Shown: piece after piece, positions 50,161 to 56,687 of the stretch
Layout: each line of letters opens with the position of its first letter
Numbering within the stretch: the first letter of the stretch is position 1
Position numbers and translations under genes: made by a program
Notes under the pieces: generated by a model
The model's input: only the letters and a program-made list of their open reading frames with translations
Told to the model about the DNA's origin: nothing
Database searches by the model: none
Assembly (NCBI GenBank): GCA_040268355.1
Contig: JAWRIT010000150.1
Location: forward strand, 1 to 56,687
Length of the DNA: 56,687 nt
Direction of reading: 5' to 3'
DNA from: UBA1367 sp040268355
Lineage (GTDB): Bacteria; Actinomycetota; Coriobacteriia; Coriobacteriales; Atopobiaceae

Positions 50161-50811
50161 CTATGCGGCAAGCATCGCGCGTACGGCGTCTGCGACCTCC
50201 TGGTTGGTGGCTGCTGCGAAGAAGTACTCCTGGAAGTGCTCGCCCGAGAGGGCTCCCTTCACAAGGTCAGGCTGCTGCTCGTTGAGATCCGTGAGCGCCT
50301 CGACGAAGGGCCGATAGGTGATCTCGCGCACCGAGTCGAGGATCCTCTTGTTGCGCTGCTCGGGGACCACGCGATCTGCGGGATAGCCGTTGCCAGAGCC
50401 AAAGCCGAAGAGCTTCTCGAAGGTGTACTCGAGATTGAGCTCCTGGCCCCAGCCGTTCTTGAGCGCGAAGGGCAGAGCCACGGCGTTTCCGTCGTTGATC
50501 TGGGCAAAGGTGTAGGCGTCGAGCGGATCCTCCACGTGACCGCAGATAACGCCTGGGAAGGAGTTGAGCGCGAGCATGGCGCCCTCGCCCGTGCCACAGC
50601 CGGTCACGACGTAGTCTACGGCACCGCCGTTCAGCAGCACGGCGGCGAGGATGCCATTCTGCACGTACGTGAGCGGGTTGGAGCCCTCGTCGGCGTACAT
50701 GCCATAGTTCACGACGGTGTGGCCGAGGGGCTCGACGACCTTCTTGAGCGCGGCTTCGATCATGGGGTTCTTGGCATTCTGGCTGTTCTCGGTGATGAGG
50801 GCGATCTTCAT
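50161..50811 (-). CDS. RpiB/LacAB-family isomerase, probable DKI isomerase
   Basis: Isomerase of 216 aa of the RpiB/LacA/LacB family: MKIALITENSQNAKNP, YVVTGCGTGEGAML with the active-site Cys72, and NGYPADRVVPEQRNKR. It is longer than a typical RpiB (about 150 aa). In streptococci an RpiB-family enzyme, DhuI, isomerises the unsaturated-uronate product DKI, and a KduD-like SDR then reduces it. The SDR encoded next to it here and the lack of a KduI in the window support that role; ribose-5-phosphate isomerase is the alternative. The ATG at 50811 has AAGGAGAG upstream. It is transcribed leftward after the SDR. Confidence 0.82.
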   Translation of the reverse strand: MKIALITENSQNAKNPMIEAALKKVVEPLGHTVVNYGMYADEGSNPLTYVQNGILAAVLLNGGAVDYVVTGCGTGEGAMLALNSFPGVICGHVEDPLDAYTFAQINDGNAVALPFALKNGWGQELNLEYTFEKLFGFGSGNGYPADRVVPEQRNKRILDSVREITYRPFVEALTDLNEQQPDLVKGALSGEHFQEYFFAAATNQEVADAVRAMLAA

Positions 50812-50860
50812 TCGTCTCTCCTTGCGTGTGAGGGTGCTGCTCGTATGTGACGCGCGCTCT

Positions 50861-51682
50861 TTAGGCGGGCTGCTTTCCGATGTAGGCAAGGATGCCGCCG
50901 TCTACGTAGAGCACGTGGCCGTTCACGAAGTTTGAGGCGTCCGAGGCGAGGAACAGCGCAGGACCCTTGAGGTCGTCCGGGGTGCCCCAGCGCGCAGCGG
51001 GCGTCTTGGAGATGATGAAGGCGTCGAAGGGCTGGCGGCTGCCGTCCGGCAGGGGCTCGCGCAGCGGCGCGGTCTGCGGCGTGGCGATGTAGCCTGGCCC
51101 GATGCCATTGCACTGGATGTTGTGCTCGCCGTACTCGGACGCGATGTTGCGCGTGAGCATCTTGAGGCCACCCTTTGCTGCGGCATAGGCAGACACGGTC
51201 TCGCGGCCCAGCTCGCTCATCATGGAGCAGATGTTGATGATCTTGCCGTGGCCCTTCTCGATCATGCCGGGGATGACGGCCTTTGCCACGATGAAGGGAC
51301 CGGTGAGGTCGATGTCCACGACCTGGCGAAAGTCTTCGGCGCTCATGTCGGTCATTGGGATCCGCTTGATGATGCCCGCATTGTTGACCAAGATGTCGAT
51401 GGTGCCATAGGTGGCGGCCGCGTCGGCGACCATCTCGGTGACCGCCGCCTCGTCGGTGACGTCGCAGCAGTAGCCATGGGCCTCCACGCCCAAGGCGGCG
51501 TACTCCTGCTCGGCTTGCTTCACCATCTGCTCGCGCCGCGCATTGAACACGACGGTCGCGCCCGCCTGGCCGAGCGCAGACGCGATGGCGAAGCCGATGC
51601 CGTAGGTCGCACCGGTGACGAGCGCCACCTTTCCCTTGAGCGAGAAGCTCTGGACGGGGTCGAAGCTCGGGATGCTCTCCAT
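50861..51682 (-). CDS. KduD-like short-chain dehydrogenase
   Basis: NAD(P)-dependent SDR of 273 aa. It has the cofactor motif TGATYGIG (residues 24-31), NNAG, and the catalytic Ser153, Tyr166 and Lys170 in INICSMMSELGRETVSAYAA followed by AKGG. The sequence fits the gluconate-5-dehydrogenase/KduD group. In context it should reduce 3-deoxy-D-glycero-2,5-hexodiulosonate (made from DKI) to 2-keto-3-deoxygluconate. The ATG at 51682 has AAGGAG 8 nt upstream. A good promoter with an embedded palindrome lies at 51717-51745. It forms an operon with the RpiB-like gene (gap 49 nt). Confidence 0.88.
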   Translation of the reverse strand: MESIPSFDPVQSFSLKGKVALVTGATYGIGFAIASALGQAGATVVFNARREQMVKQAEQEYAALGVEAHGYCCDVTDEAAVTEMVADAAATYGTIDILVNNAGIIKRIPMTDMSAEDFRQVVDIDLTGPFIVAKAVIPGMIEKGHGKIINICSMMSELGRETVSAYAAAKGGLKMLTRNIASEYGEHNIQCNGIGPGYIATPQTAPLREPLPDGSRQPFDAFIISKTPAARWGTPDDLKGPALFLASDASNFVNGHVLYVDGGILAYIGKQPA

Positions 51683-51716
51683 GAGACCAACTCCTTCTGG
51701 TGGTTGCCTTCCCTGT

Positions 51717-51745
51717 ATTCAACAATGGTAAACCAGTTTTGTCAA
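51717..51745 (-). promoter_or_regulatory. Promoter with embedded operator for the SDR/isomerase operon
   Basis: On the minus strand TTGACA (51740-51745) and TTGAAT (51717-51722) are spaced by 17 bp. The spacer contains the palindrome TGGTTTACCA (51726-51735), ideal for repression. GTAAACCAGT on the plus strand is shared with 46419-46428 near the LacI gene. Confidence 0.6.
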
Positions 51746-52163
51746 GCTGGCTCGCTGGTCACTGGGGGGATGACAGGGGGTGTGCAGCTGCTTTTCGTGA
51801 GGTATGTACCTGCTATAACGCAGGAGCTGCACCTACACGAGGCAGAGCATGACAGAACGGCGCACGCACTGGGACAAGGGCATGTTCGCGCGGTTGCCCG
51901 AGGGGCCGAAACAGTCTCTCAGGCATAGCTAGGGGTGCTCTGAATATACAGGTGATCGGGCTGTGAACATGCGCCCGAAGGTTCATGTCCCGCGTACGAG
52001 GGAGAAGTAAATCAGTACACTAGACCATGTATGGGAGGAAATGACCGGACATGGGGTGCGCACGCTTACGGCCCGCGGCGATTCGGATTTCGGCACAATG
52101 GACAAGAACGTACAGGTTGCCGCTGGCTCGGGCCGACGATGGACAGGACGGATAGGGGAGAGC
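51746..52163. other. Intergenic region upstream of the KDPG aldolase
   Basis: No supported gene. It holds the inverted repeat AGGTA-TG-TACCT (51800-51811) followed closely by TATAAC (51814-51819), and a TATACA hexamer at 51945-51950. Either could belong to the aldolase promoter, but no -35 partner is convincing. Confidence 0.45.
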
Positions 52164-52829
52164 ATGGCAGCGGGATACATGAGGCGAGACGGCTTCTATC
52201 AGCAGGTGCATGACACAGGCGTGGTTCCCGTGGTCGTGCTGGATCGCGTGGAGGATGCCGTCCCCATGGCGCGGGCGCTGGTCGAAGGCGGGCTTCCCGC
52301 GGCGGAGGTCACCTTCCGTACGGCCGCGGCCGCAGACTGCATCCATGCGATGGCACAGGAGTGCCCCGACATCCTCGTGGGCGCCGGCACGGTGCTCAAC
52401 GTTGACCAGGCGAAGCGGGCGGTGGACGCGGGCGCGACCTTCATCGTGTCCCCAGGGTATGACCTGGCGGTCGTGGACTGGTGCCTGAGGAACGAGGTGG
52501 ACGTCATTCCTGCAGGTGTGACCCCCACCGAGATCACCGCTCTGGTCAATCGCGGCCTCTCGGTCACGAAGTTCTTTCCCGCGGGCATCTATGGGGGCAA
52601 GGACGCCATTGACGCGCTGGCATCCGTGTTCGTCGGCCATCGGTTCATGCCGACGGGTGGTGTGAGCGCGGCCAATGTGGGCGACTATCTGTCCGATCCA
52701 GTAATCATCGCCGCTGGTGGCACCTGGGTGGTGAAGCCCGCGCTGTTTGCAGACGGGGACTTCTCGAAGGTGAAGCAGCTGAGCTCGGAGGCTGCGGCCA
52801 TCGTGCGGGCACGGCAGGGAGCCGACTGA
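52164..52829 (+). CDS. eda: KDPG/KHG aldolase
   Basis: Class I aldolase of 221 aa splitting 2-keto-3-deoxy-6-phosphogluconate into pyruvate and glyceraldehyde 3-phosphate. It has Glu48 in LPAAEVTFRT, the phosphate-binding VGAGTVLN, and the Schiff-base Lys136 in SVTKFFPAG, all as in the family, plus FMPTGGVSAANV. The ATG at 52164 has GGGGAG 5 nt upstream; the longer upstream frame is not homologous. It is the shared end point of the glucuronate, galacturonate and unsaturated-uronate routes in this window. The KDG kinase needed before it must be encoded elsewhere. Confidence 0.93.
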   Translation: MAAGYMRRDGFYQQVHDTGVVPVVVLDRVEDAVPMARALVEGGLPAAEVTFRTAAAADCIHAMAQECPDILVGAGTVLNVDQAKRAVDAGATFIVSPGYDLAVVDWCLRNEVDVIPAGVTPTEITALVNRGLSVTKFFPAGIYGGKDAIDALASVFVGHRFMPTGGVSAANVGDYLSDPVIIAAGGTWVVKPALFADGDFSKVKQLSSEAAAIVRARQGAD

Positions 52830-53752
52830 CCCTTCGACCGTCCGGTGCCTCTCTCCGTACCTGCGCCGCCGACGGCCCCGCTGTCGCTCGGTGGGCAGTT
52901 TGGATGCTGCCCGAGTGGCTCGTGAAGGGCCGGACTCCCGCTACGATGGCGTGCAGGCTCAACGAAAGCTTCGTCAAGGGCAAGCGCTGTGCCGGTCTGG
53001 ATGGGGCTCCTGTGACCTGCCTTTGGGGCGACCTCACAGGAGGCCCCAGAACGTTCGTTTGCATGCCAAGGCGACCCAGAAGACCTTTGCCCGACGAGAC
53101 GGGCCGCAAATCGCCTCCTATTCGTTTGTCCAGCTAGATAGCCTAGAAATACGACTTGAACAGCGGATTCCCGTGAGCATGTCGGGCGAGCGGAGGTGCG
53201 ATAGCTCCCCCATGGAAATACCTCACTCATAAAACCGCAGATAGAAGTGCCCAAAAAAGGAGTGCCAAATGGCACACGGTGCATAAGGTGCCCTTCGAAC
53301 GGAGTCATCTACCTTGGACTATGTCAGTGCCCGAAGCGTCGAGCCGACGGATGAGGGCGAAAAAAACGTCCCCTTATCCGAAGCGCCTCCTACAAAACCG
53401 CAGATAAGAATATCAGTAATAGAAGTATCTAAGGAATATGGGGTCGTTTTTTGAGCCTGGGACCCACCTCTGAGGGAGTCGGTGTCCCAAGGTGCCCCAT
53501 GTGGCATGCCAGGACGTCTCGACGGATGGGTCGGCCGGCGATCGGGGTAGGGGGCTGCCTATCGAGCGAGCTGTGCGTCTCCTGTCAGCATGGGGGCCTC
53601 GGCAGGTGGTCGCATGCGCCATGCTCCTTCAGGCACAGCGGCCACCTCAACGCAGGGATACGGCCATCGTGAGCCTGCGGAGTATGTTCGTCCTTGGGGA
53701 TGTGGTGTTGCCGGGGCTGACCCTGCCCCCTCGAGGGTTCCTGGCGGCGAAG
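52830..53752. other. 0.9-kb intergenic region with copy 3 of the dispersed element
   Basis: No supported gene. Copy 3 fills 53028-53455. A small hairpin follows the aldolase gene (GGGCAG at 52893 and CTGCCC at 52907). Frames on either strand lack recognisable domains, and the long plus-strand frame running to 55984 is antisense to two clear genes. Confidence 0.55.
53028..53455 (+). repeat. Dispersed intergenic element, copy 3
   Basis: It starts GCGACCTCACAGGAGGCC and continues with AGAACGTTCGTTTGCA and a middle ACTCATAAAACCGCAGATAG. It closes with a 92-bp module (53361-53452) bounded by AAAAAACGTCCCCTTAT and ATATGGGGTCGTTTTTT. The left block to module distance is 333 nt, about 23 nt more than in copies 1 and 2. 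The 13-mer AAAACCGCAGATA occurs at 53231-53243 and again inside the module at 53394-53406, so this copy seems internally rearranged. Confidence 0.8.
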
Positions 53753-54412
53753 CTAGCGCATGATGCTGGCGAGCAACTCCCCGGCGTAGTCGCGGCCAAA
53801 GAGCTCGGCATTGATCATCAGGTCATACTGTTCTGGGGCGCCCCACTCGTGCTTGGCATGTCCACGGTGGTAGTTGGCGCGGATACGGTCCTCCTCGGCG
53901 ATGGCGCGCACCAGCTCCTCGCGCTCGGTCAGGTGCTCATAGAGGGGGCTGATCTGCGCGCGTGGGATCTTGGTCTCGAGGTCGGTCGCATAGGTGAGCA
54001 CGCTCACGCAGCGGTATCCCTGGGCAAGCACCTTCTCGCGTGTGGTGCGATCGTGGATGAGGCAGGGGCCAGCGACGAGCGCTCGCCCCACCGCCTTGTC
54101 GAAGACGGCAAGCAGGCGCTGGTACTCCACATTTGCCACAAGTTCCTCACGCGTAAAGTCGCGGACGCGCAGGACCTGTTCGATCGCAGTGACGTCATCG
54201 ATGGTCAGGCCTTCCTCCGGCACCAGGTCGAGCAGCAGCGCGGCGTCGTAGTAGGCAAAGCCCGCCGCCTTGCAGGCGCGCATGCCAATCATGCGACCCA
54301 TGCTGCAGTACTGGCTGTCGAGCACGACGCAGTGCGGTCTCTCGTACTGTCGCTCGAATTCCGCGCGACCCGCCGTGAGCTCATCGGTATAGAATCTGAT
54401 GTCCTCTGCCAT
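53753..54412 (-). CDS. Cytidylate-kinase-like family protein
   Basis: Protein of 219 aa of the cytidylate-kinase-like (Cytidylate_kin2) group. After a short N-terminal helix it has VVLDSQYCSMGRMIGM, where the family normally shows a SQYGSGGREIG phosphate-binding loop. Thus two glycines of the loop are replaced (Cys and Met), which may weaken nucleotide binding. Later segments include CLIHDRTTREKV, CVSVLTYATDLETKI and YHRGHAKHEWGAPEQYDLMI, the last typical of the family. The ATG at 54412 follows AAGGGA. Function in these bacteria is unknown. Its neighbour upstream in transcription is the dehydrogenase at 54596. Confidence 0.78.
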   Translation of the reverse strand: MAEDIRFYTDELTAGRAEFERQYERPHCVVLDSQYCSMGRMIGMRACKAAGFAYYDAALLLDLVPEEGLTIDDVTAIEQVLRVRDFTREELVANVEYQRLLAVFDKAVGRALVAGPCLIHDRTTREKVLAQGYRCVSVLTYATDLETKIPRAQISPLYEHLTEREELVRAIAEEDRIRANYHRGHAKHEWGAPEQYDLMINAELFGRDYAGELLASIMR

Positions 54413-54595
54413 GTTGGTCCCTTCGCGCCCACTACGGTTGTCCTTGCACGTGCGATGACGCCAGTACGGAACCTCCTGAGCCTGAGGGGCTGCTTTGCCT
54501 CCGTGGCGAGAGGCCGCCACCGTGCTATCGGCCGTGGCGGCCAATCGTTGCGCGTCTCGCGGCCGCACGTTTGGTGCGACCCTGCCTCGCCTACC

Positions 54596-55711
54596 TTATC
54601 CCTCAAAGGGAAAGCGATAGTCCAGACCCAGCTCGTCGCGCACGGCCACAAGCTCGCGCTGCACGGATTCGCCCACCGGCACGCCCTTGTCCCTGCGATC
54701 GAGCCAGGCGAGGTACTCCTTCTCGCCTGCCGTGTAGATGCGCTCGCACCCCGGGGCCCGCTTGGAGGCGCGCAGCTCACGGCAGATCTCGCCCGCAATG
54801 CGCTCGAAGGTCTCGCGGCCCATGAACGCCTCGGGGTCGACGACAAAGAAGAAGTGACCCAGGTGGTACCGTTCGGGCGTTCCATCTGCGGAGACGCCGT
54901 TCAGTGCCTTCATGAAGCGGCCGCCTGCCAACGCGGCGGAGAGGATCTCCACCACCGCCGCATAGCCGTAGCCCTTGTAGCCGGCGAGCTCCTCGCCAAT
55001 GCCGCCCAGCGGTGCGAGTGCGGCCGTGCCGGCCACCAGCTGGTCAAGGATGTCCGCGCTGTCCGTGAGGGCGCTTCCGTCCGAGCCGACCACCGTGCCT
55101 GCTGGCATCGGCGCGCCGGAACGGGCGTTGACCTCGATCTTGCCGCGCTGCACGATGGAGGTCGCGCAGTCGATGCAGAAGGGGAACTCCTCGTCGGTGG
55201 GCAGCGCGATGGTGAGGGGGTTGGTGCCCATCATGTTCTCCACGCCAAAGGTCGGGGCGATGGAGGGCCTCGCGTTGGTGCCCGTGAAGCCGATCATCCC
55301 TTGGCTGCTCGCCATCGTCGCCCAATAGCCGGCAATGCCATAGTGCGTGGAGTTGCGGACGGCCCCGCCGGCCATGCCGCAGGTTCGCGCCTTCTCGACG
55401 AGCCGTTCCATCATGCGGTAGCTGGCCACCATGCCCATGCCGTCGTGCGCGTCCGCAACGAGCGTGGTGGGCGTCTCCCTCAGGACCTCGAACTCGGTGG
55501 TGGGCAGGAGCGTGCCCTTCTTGAGACGGTCGATGTAGATGGGCTTGAAGCGGTTGCAGCCGTGACTCTCGATCCCTCGGCGGTCCGACTCCATGAGCAC
55601 GTCCGCGCAGATGGCCGCCTCGTCGTGCGGAACCCCATACGCCACGAACGCGTCGGTCATGAAGCTCCCGATCTGCTCCCAAGAAACGTATGGCCGCATC
55701 TCCGTATGCAC
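54596..55711 (-). CDS. Ldh2-family malate/L-lactate/ureidoglycolate-type dehydrogenase
   Basis: NAD(P)-dependent 2-hydroxyacid dehydrogenase of about 371 aa with the unusual Ldh2 fold. It has ADVLMESDRRGIESHGCNRF with the catalytic His, GGAVRNSTHYGIAGYWATMA, MIGFTGTNARPSIAP, VENMMGTNPLTIALP and YKGYGYAAVVEILSAAL. Substrates in this family include malate, lactate, sulfolactate, ureidoglycolate and 2,3-diketogulonate, and none can be singled out. The start is uncertain. The GTG at 55711 is 4 nt from AGAGGAG, whereas the ATG at 55699 (MRPYVSW) fits the family N-terminus but lacks a spaced ribosome site. It is probably co-transcribed with the kinase-like gene 183 bp downstream. Confidence 0.85.
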   Translation of the reverse strand: MHTEMRPYVSWEQIGSFMTDAFVAYGVPHDEAAICADVLMESDRRGIESHGCNRFKPIYIDRLKKGTLLPTTEFEVLRETPTTLVADAHDGMGMVASYRMMERLVEKARTCGMAGGAVRNSTHYGIAGYWATMASSQGMIGFTGTNARPSIAPTFGVENMMGTNPLTIALPTDEEFPFCIDCATSIVQRGKIEVNARSGAPMPAGTVVGSDGSALTDSADILDQLVAGTAALAPLGGIGEELAGYKGYGYAAVVEILSAALAGGRFMKALNGVSADGTPERYHLGHFFFVVDPEAFMGRETFERIAGEICRELRASKRAPGCERIYTAGEKEYLAWLDRRDKGVPVGESVQRELVAVRDELGLDYRFPFEG

Positions 55712-56107
55712 ACAGCTCCTCTCGCACGGCAGGATCCTCACGTCATTCTACGCACAGGGCCCCCGCGGGGGAAGGTGTCCCTCCGCTCAGCGTTGGGTCC
55801 CGGTCGGAGGGCAGCCGTGTTGCGTCTTGGCGAGCGCTGGCCTGGCGGATGGCGTCCTGTGCGCCGCGCAGATGCGCGCGACGTCGGGTTCAGCGACGTC
55901 TCGGTGATGACGCCTCCTGCCCTCGGTGCTTTCTGCAAGCATTTCGGTGACGGTGGCACCGAGACGTGCAATACTCAGTCATAGGCTTTCGTGCCAGCCG
56001 GCGCGCCTCTGGAGACTCCGCCAAAGAACGGCTCCTGGGCCGTGGGGTCCTACGGCCAGCGCATGGGTGCGCCGGACTCTGTTCGCACAACGAGTGAGGA
56101 GAACATG
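55712..56107. other. Divergent intergenic region upstream of the EIIA-Glc gene
   Basis: 396 bp without a supported gene. It contains an 11-bp inverted repeat, ACGTCTCGGTG (55896-55906) and CACCGAGACGT (55957-55967), with 50 bp between. AATACT at 55970-55975 directly follows it and could be a -10. Confidence 0.5.
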
Positions 56108-56635
56108 ATGGGATTCTTTGACAAACTCAAGAAGACGTTTTCCGGGGCGCCCGATGCTCCCTCACGCATCGAGACCGACGCTGCGCCTGGCACGCTTGCC
56201 GCTCCCGTGTCCGGCACGATTGGAACCATGGAGCAGTCGCCCGATCCGGTCTTTTCGGGCAAGGCCATGGGTGACGGCTGCATCATCAAGCCATCCGCCG
56301 AGACGGTCTACGCGCCGCTTTCGGGGACCGTCATCGCAGCCATGCCGCATGCCGTGGGCATCGCAGGTGACGATGGGTGCGAGGTGCTCATCCACATCGG
56401 CGTCGACACCGTGAACATGAACGGAACGGGCTTTACTGTCCACATTCAGAAGGACGCCCACGTGGGCGCTGGCGACCCGCTCGTGAGCTTCTCGAAGGCC
56501 AAGATCGCCGACGCCGGATACGACGACACGGTCATGGTCGTCGTGACCAACACCGGCGACTACGCCACGGTGGGTCTTGCGGCCGCGGCAGGCGAGGCCA
56601 TTGAGGCTGGCAAGGCGGCCGTGAGCTACCAATAA
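56108..56635 (+). CDS. crr: PTS glucose-type EIIA (EIIA-Glc/Crr-like)
   Basis: Soluble phosphocarrier of 175 aa with the EIIA-Glc beta-barrel. It has APVSGTIGTMEQSPDPVFSG, a YAPLSGTVIAAMPHAVGI segment with His81, and CEVLIHIGVDTVNMNG with the phosphorylated His96. It takes phosphate from HPr and can serve EIIBC proteins that lack a IIA domain, such as the one at 11956-13440. It may also take part in catabolite signalling. The ATG at 56108 is 6 nt from GAGGAG; an ATG directly before it (56105) is only 3 nt away. No other PTS gene is within reach on the right, as the window ends 52 bp later. Confidence 0.93.
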   Translation: MGFFDKLKKTFSGAPDAPSRIETDAAPGTLAAPVSGTIGTMEQSPDPVFSGKAMGDGCIIKPSAETVYAPLSGTVIAAMPHAVGIAGDDGCEVLIHIGVDTVNMNGTGFTVHIQKDAHVGAGDPLVSFSKAKIADAGYDDTVMVVVTNTGDYATVGLAAAAGEAIEAGKAAVSYQ

Positions 56636-56687
56636 GCAAGCGCGAACAAAAGTGTGCGATCCGTTTCGCGACAAGCGTGGGGGGGGG

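Noticed and set aside
53492..55984. 830-codon plus-strand open frame
   Set aside because: It runs antisense through two genes with clear family motifs (cytidylate-kinase-like and Ldh2) and has no ribosome site or recognisable domain.

Overview
The window is high-GC, gene-dense DNA whose gene content is that of an anaerobic, sugar-fermenting actinobacterium. The high-GC codon use, the phosphotransferase (PTS) parts, an Ula-type PTS and intracellular pectin enzymes would suit a gut member of the Coriobacteriia (Olsenella/Atopobiaceae-like). No rRNA or other taxonomic marker lies in the window, so this placement is an inference. I saw no tRNA, rRNA, CRISPR array, insertion sequence or phage gene.

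Layout. (a) 143-5170: Tat-exported lipoprotein esterase, BglG/LicT-type antiterminator, GH78 alpha-L-rhamnosidase. (b) 5929-13440: aldo/keto reductase, LysR regulator, then an unusual run of an amidohydrolase-like protein, two neutral-ceramidase-like proteins and a beta-glucoside-type PTS EIIBC. (c) 13649-22210, leftward: small Cys-pair protein, RibD-C reductase, P-loop kinase, TPR-like protein, an Ula-type PTS (EIIC, EIIB, EIIA), a class II aldolase, its UTRA/GntR regulator with a striking palindromic operator, and an FCD/GntR regulator. (d) 22512-33583: glucuronoside operon (GH2, permuted GH3, GPH transporter, UxuB, UxuA, UxaC). (e) 33773-40219: CMD-cupin protein and a rhamnose operon (RhaB, an AraA-type isomerase, RhaD) with an SGNH esterase. 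(f) 40223-52829: rhamnogalacturonan/oligogalacturonate block (PL4, GH105, two PL22, GPH transporter, RhaM, RpiB-type isomerase, KduD-like SDR, KDPG aldolase) with two LacI genes. (g) 53753-56635: cytidylate-kinase-like protein, Ldh2-family dehydrogenase, PTS EIIA-Glc.

How the genes work together. Imported rhamnogalacturonan I fragments would be deacetylated, cut by PL4, GH105, GH78 and PL22 inside the cell, and split into rhamnose and unsaturated uronate. Rhamnose goes through RhaM, an isomerase, RhaB and RhaD. The unsaturated uronate goes through the RpiB-type isomerase and the SDR to 2-keto-3-deoxygluconate (KDG). Glucuronosides reach KDG through UxaC, UxuB and UxuA. KDPG aldolase finishes the route, but no KDG kinase is in the window.

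The most unusual non-genic signal is a dispersed intergenic element of about 400-430 bp, present three times (5291-5690 +, 20847-21254 -, 53028-53455 +). The copies have diverged strongly but keep the same internal architecture: a left domain, a shared reading frame, and a right stem of 90, 91 and 92 bp ending in A6/T6 tracts.
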